DNA from: Chimonanthus salicifolius
Lineage: Eukaryota; Streptophyta; Magnoliopsida; Laurales; Calycanthaceae
Assembly: GCA_013350335.1 (NCBI GenBank)
Contig: CM023539.1
Location: forward strand, 39,418,631 to 39,482,630
Length of the DNA stretch: 64,000 bases
Direction: 5' to 3'
Part shown: in pieces, positions 1 through 11,911 of the stretch
Layout of the letters: the number at the start of each line of letters is the position of its first letter
How positions within the stretch are numbered: the stretch's first letter is position 1
Made by a program: the position numbers and the translations under genes
The notes under the pieces: model-generated
What the model was told of the DNA's origin: nothing
The model's input: only the letters and a program-made list of their open reading frames with translations
Databases searched by the model: none

Positions 1-2674
1 CCCAACCTATCTGTAAGGTTGGATTAAGGTTTTTAGTTTTTAATATCATGATATCAGTTAAAAATCCAGTTTTTATTAAAAGAGGGACTTATCTACAAAG
101 TGGAATTGTTGCAGGGGCTTATTTGCAACCTTAACTTACATACAGTAGCGGACGTAAGCCAGTACTGCATGCAGTGGCCAACCGGCCATTTCTTCCGGTC
201 GATTTTTCTATAAAACCGGCCCTCCTGCTGCAGAGCAAACTCCCTTCACCTCTTCTTCTCTCTTAGTCTATCTACTCTCTATGAAAACCAGCCGAGACTC
301 CCTGCCTTGCCATTGTTTTCTTCCCAGTTTCAGTTACTGTACCTTAGAGGGAGAATTTTCAGAAAGACCGGATTTTAGCCCAGGAACTCTAGTGAAGGTA
401 ATACTGTGTTCCCCTTTCGATTCCAGTCGGTTTAGAATCAAGAAAAACCGGTTTTGGCCCTGTTTTGAGTGAGTAAAACCATTTCAAAGTTTTCTGGAAA
501 ACCCAGTTTTAAGTGTATCAGTGGGCTTTTGGGATTAAGATCTCATGGCCTACTGGGTTTTAAGACCTTAAACCATTCCCTGTGGAAAGAGGGCTCCCAG
601 AGGAGTCCATTGGACCGGCTAGGTGTGAAAATCGAATCCGGAAAACCCTCTGTTTCCGGATTCGTATTTCATACAATGACTGCTGTCACTGTCTGCTGGT
701 GTAGACAGTGGAGGAAGACGACTCTCGGACGGTCCGAGCAGTACCCCTCGGACTTTTCGAGCTTCACCCAAAGCCTAGGAACGCCCGAGACCAGTTTGAC
801 CCGCTCGGACGATCCGAGCAGAGCTCGGAAGGACCGAGCCCACTCGGAAGGACCGAGCCCACTCGGAAGGACCGAACCCTAACTTCGGATGTTCCAAGGA
901 ACCAGCCCCACCAAGACTGTGTTTTCGGATTTTAATCGGTTCGGATGGACTTCGGAAGGTCCGAGACCCTACCTTCGGACGATCCGAAGTTAGACCCATG
1001 TTCCGAGGTCAGTGGCTAGTTTAGGTGTGGTTCGGATGATCCGAAGCCACAGTACCTGGTTCCGAGGCATGTTCTGATGGACCTAGTTTTTGAAGTGTAA
1101 AATGTTCTTGTTTGATGGTTATTTGATATGATGTGATGTTAGTACCCTTTGTTAATTAAAAATGTGCTAACCTCTCTTCTCTTATTACTATCGTGTAAAT
1201 ACTATTGTATTCACTTACAGGCCGATCCTATTGGTCGGGCACTGAGTGATCTCACTTTCAGGCCGACGCTATATTTGTCGGGCACTGAGTGACCTCGAGG
1301 CCTAACTCAAAATGTAAGATCTGGTCCTATCCAGAAGACAACCGAGAAGTGACCCGAGGATCTAACCTAACTCAATAAGTCAATCTGGTCAATGCCCAGA
1401 AGACAATATGAGTTTTGGACTGAGCATCTTTTTTATTATATTATTATCTTGTGGATGATTATAATTTAAAAAGGATAGAAACCGAGTAGGAGACTCAAAT
1501 CCATGCACCTTGGATATTTTGGGAAAACCAATATGATTTCGAAATACTGCTTGTATGTGTACATGTTATGTGAATGCTATGTATATTGATTGTGCACATG
1601 TTTGTTTGTTTAAACAGAGACCGCGAAACCACACTAGTCACGGTGAGGGAACTTAACTTTGCAGCTTGATATAAACAGGTTTATTTGATATGGATATTGA
1701 GCCATGAGTGGTTTCAGATTTGATGAACCCACTCATGTGCCAAGACTTGACGCACTATGGTAAGATTTTATGATGCTGCTAAAAGCTATGATATGATGAA
1801 ATGTGTAAGACTGCTTCCACGTGCCTGGATTATTGAACCGATGTCGGCCATATGGGAAATGATTTACGTCTACTGGACCATGGGTGGACCATGAGTGTCG
1901 TTAGTTGCTGACCTTAAGGGTGTCAGTAACGGCTAAGTCAGAGCCAGAGATGTACTTGCAAGGAGGTATTTTGACCGTGTCGGGACTTAATACTATGGGT
2001 GTCAGTAGAGTATCTAGAGGCTACGGTGGATAAACAGCAGTAATGGAAAAATGGAAGAATGATGAAATGATGGGAATGATGATGAAACTTTATTTGATAT
2101 TGTGAATTTTATTATCAAGCATGTGATATTATTGCAACTGTTGATTATTGTGCTAACCTGTTATTTACTTAAACTGCACTGTTATATTTCTTTTACTGGG
2201 CTAGTTAGCTCACCCCACTCACCTTTCAGGAGATGAACCCGAGGAGGAGAACCCTCTGTTTGAAGCTTAGCGTGGATAAGCTGCGGCGTTGCTTTGGGAT
2301 TCCCACTGAGGGGAATACCCTTGTATTTGTGCTTCTGGTTCTTGGAACCATTTTCTTTATAAAGTACCTGAGTGTGGTACTTAGTATGTGTTAACGTGAT
2401 GTACTAGGACTACTACGTTTCTGTAGTTACTCTGATGATAATATTTTGAATAATAATTCAATGTTTGGAATTATGTGTATTGATGTTTGTATTTTCTATG
2501 TTTATTGTTGGGTAGACTTATGATAGATGTTTGAGTCCATATGTTGGGATCATGTGGACCTTTGGGCCTAACTGTTGATCCGGCCCAGTTAGAATGCTTG
2601 TGTTAGTTTATCTTCAAAAAAAAAAAAAAAAATCAGTCGCGTTCCAGACCCACCTTTCGGGTCGGGGCGTGACA
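1..2674 (+). mobile_element. Very long LTR (probably solo), 5' end outside window
   Basis: Non-coding LTR ending in a poly-A tract (about 2616-2632) and a short GC-rich tail that finishes ...GGGGCGTGACA at 2674. A TATA-like CTATAAAA lies at about 208-215, followed by a pyrimidine-rich leader. The same sequence recurs in reverse orientation at 38789-41839, where both ends and a target duplication are visible; by comparison about 600 bp of this copy lie left of the window. Long TG..CA LTRs like this are typical of Ty3/gypsy elements such as Tekay/Del, but no internal domain is attached, so the family is inferred. Small ORFs inside it are not convincing genes. Confidence 0.8.
715..1070. repeat. 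Cluster of short TCGGA..TCCGA palindromes
   Basis: At least eight imperfect palindromes of the form TCGGAnnnTCCGA (for example CTCGGACGGTCCGAG and TTCGGACGATCCGAA) and a directly repeated CACTCGGAAGGACCGAGC. The sister LTR copy near 40.3-40.55 kb has an AT-rich direct duplication here instead, so the cluster was gained or lost inside the LTR. Confidence 0.75.
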
Positions 2675-2829
2675 CTTCCACTTTCACAAAGTTGATCACC
2701 TATGACAAAGTTTTTCGTGTTTGAAAACGGGAATAGAATGAGGAGAAGAAGAGAGAAAATCTGACAACAATGATATCACAGCTATTACTTTAGAAGAAGA
2801 GTTAGTAGTGCTTTCTTTTAGAGAAGAAT

Positions 2830-3470
2830 AGTATAATCATGTTGTAGGTTAGGATTTTGAGTGGTTATTAATATTGTTGCTTATTACCATGCTATTCTTA
2901 CAACAGAGTTCTTCACGAAAGACTTTGGTACTATGAAGATAGGCAATACTACTAGCTCCAAGATTGTGAGAATAGGCGATGTGTGTATTGAGATTAATGC
3001 AGTTTGCACTATTACCTTGAAAGATGTGTGACATATTTCTGATTTGCGCCTCAATCTGATTTCTGATAATGCATTGGATCGACATGATCATGTGAATTGT
3101 TTTGGCAATGGAAAGTGGAAGCTATCCATGGGATCATTAATGGTTGCAACAAGCATCTGCTTGCTGTAAATTGTACAAGACTGAAATGAAGATTTGTTTT
3201 ACAGGATTAAATACAATAGAAGATGAGTCTTCACCAAATTTTTGGCACAAAAGACTTGCTTACATGAGTGAGAAAGGGTTGCAGATTTTAGAAAATAAGT
3301 CACTCATTTCCTTTACCAAAGTTACAAGCCTGAACCCTTGTGATTATTGTTTACTTAGCAAGCATCATCGAGTGTCATTTCACACCTCTGCTAAAAGAAA
3401 AACTAAATTGTTAGATTTAGCTTATTCTAATATATGTGGTCCTATTGACAGAGGTAATTCCTAGGCAGAA
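2830..3470 (+). pseudogene. Ty1/copia polyprotein fragment (protease end, GAG-pre-integrase)
   Basis: Read with frame changes, this is the part of a copia polyprotein from just after the gag zinc finger to the start of integrase. The 5' half (2830-3140) is full of stops, but matches to the copia protease and linker can still be read in pieces. The 3' part is open at 3144-3464 and contains NFWHKRLAYMSEKGLQIL, the GAG-pre-integrase domain, then a CDYCLLSKHHRVSF zinc-binding stretch and LDLAYSNICGPI, the usual start of the integrase core. LTRs, RT and RNase H are absent. It is a decayed fragment, not an active gene. Confidence 0.85.
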
Positions 3471-3624
3471 GTTTGATTTCTACATTGAATTGGCTTCGAT
3501 GCACTCTAAGTGAAGAGTAGTAGGTGCTATATCTCTCTCATGGGATAGGAAAGTGAGACTGTTGAAGGTCTAGCCCACAAGAGATGAAGGGACGAAAACG
3601 ACAATAGAGACTAAGTTAAAAGGA
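3465..3624. other. Short unassigned spacer
   Basis: Between the copia fragment and the Ty3 LTR; nothing recognisable. Confidence 0.4.
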
Positions 3625-4475
3625 TGATGATGCAAGTATTGAGTCTGACTTTAGCTTGAGCTGAGACGAGCTGACCCAATTGGACCCGATTGATAAGATG
3701 ACCCTTCAAATTTATCGTCGGATCGACGGAGGGATTCGGGGCCCACAAACGCAGTCTGTTGAGGCCCACTTTCATCAATTTCAGACTTGGGCCTTCAAAG
3801 TTCTTGGATCTGAGCTTGACTGAGACACATAGAGGAGACCCGTGAAATCTGACTCGCATACTGAACCACACTCATGTGGATCCCCACTATGTGTGCCACA
3901 ATGGCTATGCGCTCACACACGTGTGGACCCCATACAGTGCCAGCCCCACCACACAAACAAGAGGGAGCCCAAAATAGAGAAAGATCGGCATACTGGGCTC
4001 GGCCAAGTAGAAATACAAACAATCCTAGTTGGTGAAATTGATCGAGCGATCCATTAACAATGAAAGACCTAGGTACTGTTCGAAATCCAACAGTGCTGAG
4101 AAGAGGAACCAACGATTAAACATGAGAAAAAATAATATGAGGAAGAATAAAAGGAAGAAAGGGAAGGTTGCAAAAATGATGGTTGCTGATTCAGACCTAG
4201 ATCCATACCTAGATTCATATCCTGTTCAAATCAAAAGAAAGTTGATTTCTCATGTGCAGGCACTGCTCCAAGAGAGGGAAAATTGTTGTTGCCAAGTCAG
4301 AAGAGGCGAGAAACCAGGGATTGGTATTGGCTAGAACCAACCTAGGATTGAACAAAAAGCTGGAAGATGCCATTGAGGAAAATGAATATGGGAAGAACCC
4401 CTGACTGAATGAAGAAGCAGGAAAGAAATAAAATTAGAAAAAAAAAAGGAAAAAAATGGAGAGAAAACCCATCTA
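3625..4475 (+). mobile_element. 5' LTR (3'-truncated) of a deleted Ty3/gypsy element
   Basis: Starts TGATGATGCAAG and runs parallel to 6581-7420 with roughly three-quarters identity, including the shared blocks around the GGCCTTCAAAGTTCTTGGA and CACACGTGTGGACCCCATAC strings. Similarity stops at about 4475, where hAT-derived sequence begins, so the 3' part of this LTR and the primer site are lost. Confidence 0.65.
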
Positions 4476-4545
4476 ACTACCCATTGCTAATTAAAATCCT
4501 AAAAAATTCAATGACTCAATGTTAGCTAATGTCCAAAAAATATAT

Positions 4546-5480
4546 TTAAATTCCAAAGTCATCATGATCCCCAAAAGAACCAACATCTTCATATTCATTT
4601 TGATCATGTAACGAAACCAAGTTTTCTGTTTCATCTCCATCATTTCTCTTCGTAAAATTCACTGAAAATGAGGAAAATAAATGTATGAGAATATTATATA
4701 TGCAACTCCATATTATATAATCTAAATTCAAGTAATATTATATCAACAATGATTATAATTTAAATAGTCATACCTAAATCTCCTTTCTCAAGTTGAGTCA
4801 TAACACTCATAGGTTGTTCCATTCTCTCCCAAGTTTGTAGTTCCTCCTCATTTAATACGGGTGGCTCTAACTTAACTATCCAATCTTCTAGTACATCGAT
4901 ATCTTCTAAGATATTGGATCAAAACATATCTTTTTTTTTTTCTGAAGTTCTATCAAAATAAAAATATTAGATAAATATCAATTGAAGTTGCGATACCTTC
5001 ATCAAAGAATAAAGATGAACATAAAATAATTTTGAACACTTCTTAAGTTCTTAGTTCTTATGCTTTCTAACAAGCGCAAGTTATAATGGATGTATACCAA
5101 ATCATTCAACATTTGATGCTCTATTCAATTCCTTTTTTTTTTTTTCGTAGGTATATGTTCAAATAAACTCCAATTGTGCTCACATCCATAAGAAGTACAA
5201 GTTTGGCTTAAAATGTGAATTGCCATTTTTTGCAAATTTGGAGTTGAACCTCCATAATTCATCCAACAATTAGCTGTGAAACGAAATTAGGCACATCAAT
5301 ATGAAAATACATTAAAATTGTTAGTTAATTAAAGTAAATGAAAAAAATTAAAGGTAAACAAAAAATACTTGGAAGCATGTTGTCACGATCTATAATAGCC
5401 AATTTACGTCCAAAGTATCATGATGCTTTTCTATAAAATTTAAGCTCTTTGTTGATCAATGGTTGTATTGCAATATCATT
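4546..5480 (-). pseudogene. hAT-family transposase relic (C-terminal dimerisation region)
   Basis: On the minus strand, from 5480 down, the translation contains FGRKLAIIDRDNMLP, then ANCWMNYGGSTPNLQKMAIH and ILSQTCTSYGCEHNWSLFEH, then RIEHQMLNDLVYIHYNLRL. This is the hAT C-terminal dimerisation domain of Ac-like transposases common in plants. A further block at about 4780-4925 reads DPISLEDIDVLEDW and is followed by an acidic tail. The blocks are separated by AT-rich gaps and stops, which may be old introns or decay. The N-terminal BED finger and catalytic core are absent and no terminal inverted repeats were found. It lies inside the remains of the Ty3 element. Confidence 0.8.
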
Positions 5481-5484
5481 ATAC

Positions 5485-5705
5485 TGTGACAACCCAACCC
5501 GACCTCTATCATGATATTGTCTGCTTTGGGTCCCACCTGGCCAGGCTTAGAAAGCCTAGTGATGGGGAGGGGCAACCCCCCTCTTATAATCTCTCTCCAC
5601 CCAACATCGCTGGGTGATGTGGGACTTTCCCACATGCCAACCACTATTGTTGGGTGTTACAATCCAACCCCGTTAGACTAGAGCCATCCCCCATCTAGGG
5701 CGGTG
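5485..5705 (-). mobile_element. TRIM-like LTR with adjoining polypurine tract
   Basis: A 177 bp unit (5485-5661) that reads TGTAACACCCAAC...GTTGTCACA on the minus strand, with the GTCCCACATC block common in plant TRIM LTRs. Beyond it (to about 5705) the minus strand gives GGGGTTGGAT directly before the LTR, a plausible polypurine tract. Only one LTR and part of the internal domain remain. It resembles the units at 60290-60470 and 54048-55759. Confidence 0.6.
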
Positions 5706-6030
5706 TATCACAATCTGCAACATGATAATAGACGGAGGAAGCTACACAAATGTGGTGTCGAAGCGTGTGGTAGAGAAGCTGAAGTTGAAGATAGAGAAGT
5801 TACCCCAACCTTATAAGGTCTCTTGGTTTAAGAAAGGTAACTAAGTTTTGGGGTGAAAACGACGTCTAGTCTCCTTTTCTCCTAGAAACAAATATTTTGA
5901 TGATATTTGGTGTGATGTCATGCCTATGGATGCTTGTCAAATACTTTTGGGTAGGCCATGGCAGTAATGACATGGAGATAGTGTACGATGGGAAAAAGAA
6001 CATCTACTCGTTCACCAAAGACTAAGGAAA
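5706..6030 (+). pseudogene. Ty3/gypsy aspartic protease fragment
   Basis: Translates as CNMIIDGGSYTNVVSKRVVEK followed, after stops, by CDVMPMDACQILLGRPW and a tail that matches the protease-RT linker of plant Ty3 elements. The catalytic triad position reads D-G-G rather than D-S-G or D-T-G, and two or more stops interrupt the frame, so it is dead. RT, RNase H and integrase do not follow; the element is deleted from here to its 3' end. Confidence 0.8.
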
Positions 6031-6550
6031 AATTAATTGGGACCTATTCAGACAAAGATAACACAGTGGGGTACATAAAACGACGGAGACTTCCAAAGAC
6101 AGATGGACAACCAGATCTACCTTCTCTGGTGTATGAAGACTATCCAAACACTAACACTTTTAAGGATGTGTTTGACTTTTTGGAACAGGGCAAAGGAGTG
6201 AGGAATGAGGGACAATTTAAAGAGCAGGTGGTGGAGGAGACTATGTATCAAAATGAACCAAAGAAAATTTCAAATCCATCTTTAGCGAATGATGGGGATG
6301 TGGTTAAGTCCAATGGGCAATATGTAGATCCCTTTTGGGATAATTTGAACTCTAACACTAACGGTCAACTCTGATTGACAAATTTTGTAGATGACAGGGA
6401 TCAATAGACGACTACCCGAAGAAGCGGCGTGTAGGCTCAGGATCGCAATCAAAATCTCGCTATGAGGAGGAGAAGAAGAATATGGAGGAATGCCAACTTC
6501 GTCCAAGCTCGGGCTACCCGACTTAACTCTAGAGCAAGTTCTTTCCAACC
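5988..6550 (+). other. Internal debris of the Ty3 element with a 128-codon open frame
   Basis: An open frame (5988-6374, from ATG) overlaps the decayed protease frame in a different phase. Its product is lysine- and asparagine-rich with no domain I recognise, and it is probably a chance frame in pol-derived sequence. The rest, to the G-tract at 6552, is the end of the internal region. Confidence 0.35.
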
Positions 6551-6551
6551 T

Positions 6552-6580
6552 GGGGGGGGGGGGGGTTGGGGTTGGGGTGT
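6552..6580 (+). other. Polypurine tract of the Ty3 element
   Basis: A run of 14 G followed by TTGGGGTTGGGGTGT directly abuts the TGATGATGCAAG start of the right LTR, the expected place for the plus-strand primer. The G run may have expanded by slippage. Confidence 0.7.
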
Positions 6581-8242
6581 TGATGATGCAAGCATGGAGT
6601 CTGACTTAAACTCGAGCGAAGACGAGTCGACCCACTTGGACCCGATTGGTGAGATGGCCCTTCAAATTTACCGTGGAATCAATGAAGAGAAGTGGGGACC
6701 ACAAACACAGTATGTTGAGGCCTACTCTCATCAATTTCAGATTTGGGCCTTCAAAGTTCTTGGACTTGAGCTTGGCTACGACTCGTAGAGGAGACTCGTG
6801 AAATCTGACTCATATGATGATCCACACTCACGTGGAACCCACTCTGTCAGCCACAATGGCTATGAATTCTCACACGTGTGGACCCCATACGGTGCCAGCA
6901 CACCACTCGAACAATAGGGAGCCCAACGCAGAAAGAAGACCAACACAATGGCTTTGGACAAGTAAGAATATAGATAATCCCATTGGTGAAATTGATCAAG
7001 CGATCCATCTACATTGAAAGACCCAGGTGTTGTTCGAAATCCAACGGTGCTGTGAAGAGGAACCAATGATTAAGTAGGAAAAAAAAATATATAAAGAGGA
7101 ATCAAAGGAAGAAAATGAAGGTTGCAAAAATGGTGGTTGGTGATTTAAACCTAAATCCATACCTTGTTCAAATCAAAGAAGAGAAGGAAGGAATTGCGGT
7201 CTCATGTGCATGCACGATTCCAAATGAGGGAAAATTGATGTTGCCAAGTCAGAAGAGGAGAGAAACTAGGGATTGGGATCGGCCTAGAACCAGCTGAGGA
7301 TTGAACCAAAAGCTGGAAGATGCCATCAACAAAAAAATGAATAAGGGAAGAACCCTTGGCAGAATGAAGAAGTGGAAAGAAATAAAAAAATGAAGAAAAT
7401 GGAGAGTCAGCACCAGCAGATCGGGGCAATTTTATTGGAAAAAAATCGACAACAAGAAGATCAAACAGGAAAGGGAAGTGGTGTTGGTGCTAGTGTGCTT
7501 GCACCGGTAACGTGAAGAAATAAGGAAGGAAAAAATAAGGAAAATAAAATAGAAATGAAGGGGACAAAGAAAATAAGCTACAGAAGATGGGCTCTCGCCA
7601 AAACAAAGACACAAGTAGTAAGGGGAAACAATGATTGAAGAGAAGAAATGGGTCTGACCACAAAGTTGATCGAAAGATTATTTTGGTAATTTTTTATTTC
7701 ATTTATTTTATTTCCTTTTAGTCAAATAAGGCCTTGTAAATTTAAGATTTTGGCTAAGGATTTCTATTCAGAATATTTTTTGAAATTTATCAAAGACTAG
7801 AGCTTTTTGAATCACCCCAGTTTGGTGAGTTTGAATTTTTTTAATTAAAATTTATTTTGTGTTGATTTAATTTTAATTAGAGTAATTGGATTGTCAGATT
7901 GTATTCTAAATTTGAATTGCATTTATTGCATTTTCCATTTCCTAATTAAAATTGGATTCTGCAAATTAAATTAATTAATTAGAAAGTTCTTCAAATTTAA
8001 TCCGAATTCAAGCCGAATTAGAGATCACGTATGTTTTAAAGTTTATCACATTTAATTGAATTAATTAAGTGCGTTAAAAATTCTCATTCGAACTCCCAAT
8101 TCATCATTCAAGTTAAATATGGAGAACGCCTAAATTTTTGGGTTTTCTATCTTGAAAATCGTGATCTGGTTTAAAATCCTAGATCAGTAGACCTATTTTC
8201 GTATGACACCGTAGGCGTTAAACTCAATCTTACCCTTCATCA
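6581..8242 (+). mobile_element. 3' LTR of the deleted Ty3/gypsy element
   Basis: Begins TGATGATGCAAGC just after the polypurine tract and matches the 3625-4475 copy over its first ~840 bp. The proposed end, ...CCTTCATCA at 8242, is the reverse complement of its TGATGA start and gives a 1.66 kb LTR. I could not match a target duplication because the left copy is truncated, so the right boundary is tentative. Small ORFs within it are not genes. Confidence 0.6.
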
Positions 8243-9539
8243 ACATTGTTAGGGCCCAAACCCAAAAGAGATGATAGCCAAAGAACCAAGAGGGAGGAAG
8301 AAAACCAGAAGCAGAGAGATTGTGAGAAGAAAAGACCAGAGAGAAAACAAAAGGGAATGCGCGAGAGATCTCCTCGTGTTACTGGTCGATTCCACTGAAA
8401 GGTAAAAACAAAGAGCAAAGAGGAGAAGAGAGAAACTTAAAGCAGAGAAGCAGATAGAAAGAGGTGGAAGGAACAACTGAAAAAGCCTGATTTCGATCAT
8501 ATTCTCTAGCCATTTGAGAGACAAGATTGAGCGTGGATCTACATCATATTGGAAGGCAATATATTGGCCATTAAGAATGACAACAAATCAGGGAATAAGA
8601 GTTGTATTTGCTGTTTAAACAACAACCCAAATCAACAGGGACATGTAGTTTAATCTTGTTGAATCTGGGCCTGGGATCGTTGCTAAATTTCTTACAAGGA
8701 AATAGAACGAATGGAAGGTTCAGATTTAAGTAAGATTTTGACATGAATTCTGCAGATCAAGCCACCTCTTCAACGAGCCCTGGACAAGTTTGATTTCGAG
8801 TATTCTCGGAACCATATTATTTTCTCTTTGAAATTATTAGATCTCAGACTTTGGGCATAAGCTTGAGAAGAATATCGTACTGCTTGATTTGATGTAGTTG
8901 ATTGATTTAGATTTACCCCGTGATTTTTCCCTCTACACTCGAGGGTTTTCACTTAAATCTTGGTGTGATTTGTGTGACTTGTTTCTCTACATTTTTGCAG
9001 GATAATTTTTCTATCATTGTTTGTGTGATTGATTGACTTAAGAAAACTTCAAATATTAATTTTTTTTATCAAAGTTAATTTATTTTAGACCCCAACATTT
9101 GTTTCATGGGTTAAAAGCTAAATTTAACTGTTTCAATGGACAAAAATTGGACTCTAATTCCCACAAAGCAAAAATGATTTCAATGTGTAGGAAGTAGACA
9201 CTCATTTCCACCAAGCGAAAGACTTCAATAATGAACTCACATATTCAATAAGATATCTAAGACTTTCTTGTCAATTAATATGATTATAGTAATTATATGC
9301 AAATCCGCAACATTAGTGTGCTAAACATTTGCATTTACCCCACCATCACCATGATGACTGATACATAAGGCCATTCCTAAGTTGACAAGTCTAGCCCACA
9401 AAGAGATTGATACATAAGGCCATAACCTTCAAGTTGAAAATTCATGATGATTAGGTAAAAACTCCATTCAGTTCTCAAATGTAAAAGTTAAAAAAGGTAT
9501 TATACCAGAGAAATTATGCATGAGAGAGATGCGGACATT
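8243..9539. other. Unassigned intergenic DNA with a copia-type LTR fragment
   Basis: Mostly without recognisable content. Between about 8830 and 9060 a plus-strand stretch with CCCCGTGATTTTTCCCTC and a CTCGAGGGTTTTCAC block resembles the R/U5 part of Ty1/copia LTRs. The open minus-strand frames at 8230-8524 are low-complexity and not convincing. From 9060 on the sequence is AT-rich. Confidence 0.45.
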
Positions 9540-10278
9540 TGATGCAGGACAACTAATAGGGTGACCCTAAATACCTAAAATGCAAGCTAATGGAACAAAA
9601 TAATTAGAAATTAATGAAATGGTACTGAAATTAAAATTAAAATTAATTGAGCAAATAAATAATATAAGAAAACTACAGATAGTCCAAGCAAATTCAAAAT
9701 TCAATGAGGTAATTAAATCACAAAGCAAAGAGCCCTTTTAATATGGTGGTAAACTAATAAAGGGTAGTATGGTAAAAACACATGGGCTTAGAGTTAAATT
9801 AGACACGTGTAAGAGTAAAGCTTTAGTTACGTGGGTAACTAAAGAAATTAGGGCAAGAGGGCAAGGATACGAAGGGTGAAAAAGAAAGGGGAAGTCGAGA
9901 GAGGTAGAAGAGTTGTGGCAGCCAAGGAAGAGTTGCAGCAGAAAAGGAAGAGGTGCGACAGCTAAGGGGAAGAGAAAGAGAGAAGAAGAGAAGAAGAAGA
10001 AGTATGGTCTCACACCAAGCCTCACGCCATAGCCTCTCGCTCTTTGGAATCTCTCCAACAATCAATCGCACCTTACAAATGTATTTTTGCGAAAATCTCT
10101 GAAATTTTATTCAAATCAATCTGTCTTTGCCTCATGGAGGCTACAACTCATATAAGTTTTTCCTTACTAAAAATAAATCCTTGCTAATTACTAAAAAAAA
10201 AACCTATCTAAAAATAAAAATAAAAAACACGAAAATAACCAAAATCTGAAAAGGAAGGTGCTGAGATGCATTGCATCA
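9540..10278 (-). repeat. 3' LTR of the minus-strand Ty3 element
   Basis: 739 bp, same length as the partner at 16721. In the region just right of it the minus strand reads AGATGGGGAGAT, a polypurine tract abutting the LTR start. Confidence 0.93.
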
Positions 10279-10368
10279 ATCTCCCCATCTAAAAAGAACT
10301 TGACCTCGAGTTCAAATAGATGAAAAGACATCAATCTTCCCACGCACGCTTCTTCCCAGTGTGGGTCT

Positions 10369-10638
10369 TCAATATGCAACATACGCACGTGAGGTCTTCA
10401 AATGGCATCCAGTGGACTCATCATCAAGCCACAATGTTGCTGGAGTAGCTTTTTTTCGTCGTCGCTGGGATGCTTGGACTTTTGGACTGTCACTGTGGTC
10501 AACATGTTCTGAATGAGAAGAATACGCCTCTGGCGATACAAAACTGTGGTATCTATCCAGAAGAGTCGGATCATGTCGCTGAAGTTCATCTGCTGTCAAC
10601 AATGTGAATTCTATCTTTGGCTGGCATGTGGGAACCAC
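10369..10638 (-). CDS. Open frame downstream of integrase tail in the Ty3 element
   Basis: An open frame of 89 codons near the 3' end of the internal domain. The product is hydrophilic with an RRRKK cluster; I recognise no domain. It may be the extreme C-terminus of the former polyprotein after a frameshift, since it lies between the integrase tail and the polypurine tract. No independent evidence of function. Confidence 0.3.
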   Translation of the reverse strand: MVPTCQPKIEFTLLTADELQRHDPTLLDRYHSFVSPEAYSSHSEHVDHSDSPKVQASQRRRKKATPATLWLDDESTGCHLKTSRAYVAY

Positions 10639-10844
10639 TTTCTCAATCAGTATAAACTATACATTCTCTCTCTTGGGTGATAGGGACGACTTTGTAGGTT
10701 CAAGCCAAGGACTAAGAAGTGGGCTAGGTAGGCTAGTATTTTGGTCATGATGAGGCTCATATGAGGTGGGGTGGAGTGATATAGCTGTTGGGTCATGAAA
10801 TGGTGTAGGGTATGATAGTGAATGCACACTGGGTCCAATTTGCC

Positions 10845-11340
10845 TCAAGATCTTTGTAAGAATCGTTCAGGCCTCATCTGGATCGCCATAGAATCACCCA
10901 CATTGACATCCTGGAACTTACAATAAGAATCTACAGCAAGCTCATATTGTTCATTACATGTACTAATTTCAGTTTTAATTTCAGCATGCAATGTTTGTGT
11001 ATGTGGTGCAAATGCAGATGCAGACTCAGACAACTTAGGCGACATTGGAACTTGACTAGGGTCTATGAATGAGGATGACATGGGAACATACCTAACCGAT
11101 ATAATGGGATATTTATCGAAATCGTCAATACCCTCATCACTTTCGGGATGTTCTCCCTCATATAACAAGTCATTCTCAACATTCTGTTCAGTCTTTTCAT
11201 CAGATTGTTTTTCCAACACAAGGGTTCTTTCCTTATTCCGATTCTCGGTAGGACACTCGTGAGAGAAATGTCCATAACCATGACAGTTGCAGCATTTGGT
11301 TCTTTGTTTGGAAGAACTCTCACCATAAGCTCCTTTAACA
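10845..11340 (-). pseudogene. Gag zinc knuckle fused to integrase C-terminus
   Basis: One continuous minus-strand frame: a gag zinc knuckle CCNCHGYGHFSHEC (C-x2-C-x4-H-x4-C, about 11290-11330), a lysine/glutamate-rich linker, an acidic stretch, and then AFAPHTQTLHAEI ... FQDVNVGDSMAIQMRPERF. The last part is the end of Ty3 integrase, where plant elements usually have GDYVMVRxRPERFP. Protease, RT, RNase H and the integrase core should lie between; their absence without a stop marks a clean internal deletion. The frame is offset from the upstream gag frame, with a frameshift near 11340. Confidence 0.8.
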
Positions 11341-11341
11341 C

Positions 11342-11911
11342 CTACATCCTTATTTGCAATGGAGCATTGGTGGTTGACTTTGTTTGACTCACTGTGTTTT
11401 GCCGAGATCCTAGCGGAGCGGGCTTAAAGTTGACACCATGGAGGTCTAACTGCCTTGGAGGATTCAACTTCAGGTAGTCCTCATATTCAAGTACAGCTTG
11501 ATATGATTCATCCAAGGTAACACCATGACGCAAAATGAGCTTACACTGGAACTCAGGACGAATACCTAATTTGAACCTAGAGAGGGTCTGACTGGGGTCA
11601 TCTTCAATTTCGCGCATGCAATACTCGTCAAATTTACTGATATACTCACTAACAGTCTGACTTCCTTGGCGCAAGGAGTTCTACTGATCAAGGAGTCTGT
11701 CCCAATAATTGTGGAGAACATATTTTTCCTTCAAAACTTTTTTCATCTCATCCCACGACAAGTTTAAGGGGTCATCTCCTGCTCTCCTCATCTTCCATTC
11801 CGTAGTGGTCCAGAAGAGCCTAGCTGGTCCCACCAATTTCATATTGGCGAAACGGATCTTACGGACCTCAGACATTGCATGCCACTCAAAATAGTGGTCC
11901 ATGTCCGACAA
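11342..11911 (-). pseudogene. Ty3 gag, central part
   Basis: Two open pieces (11681-11911 and 11342-11674) in one frame, separated by a stop. The first reads DMDHYFEWHAMSEVRKIRFA and continues to LSWDEMKKVLKEKY, the Retrotrans_gag core. The second has GSQTVSEYISKFDEY and SRFKLGIRPEFQ, its typical continuation. The frame continues upstream to 11962, where the solo LTR insertion splits it from the gag N-terminus on the far side. Confidence 0.88.

Noticed and set aside
8230..8524. Two overlapping minus-strand ORFs with hydrophobic products
   Set aside because: Phe/Leu/Ser-rich readings of an AG-rich stretch; no conserved domain and no start or context support.
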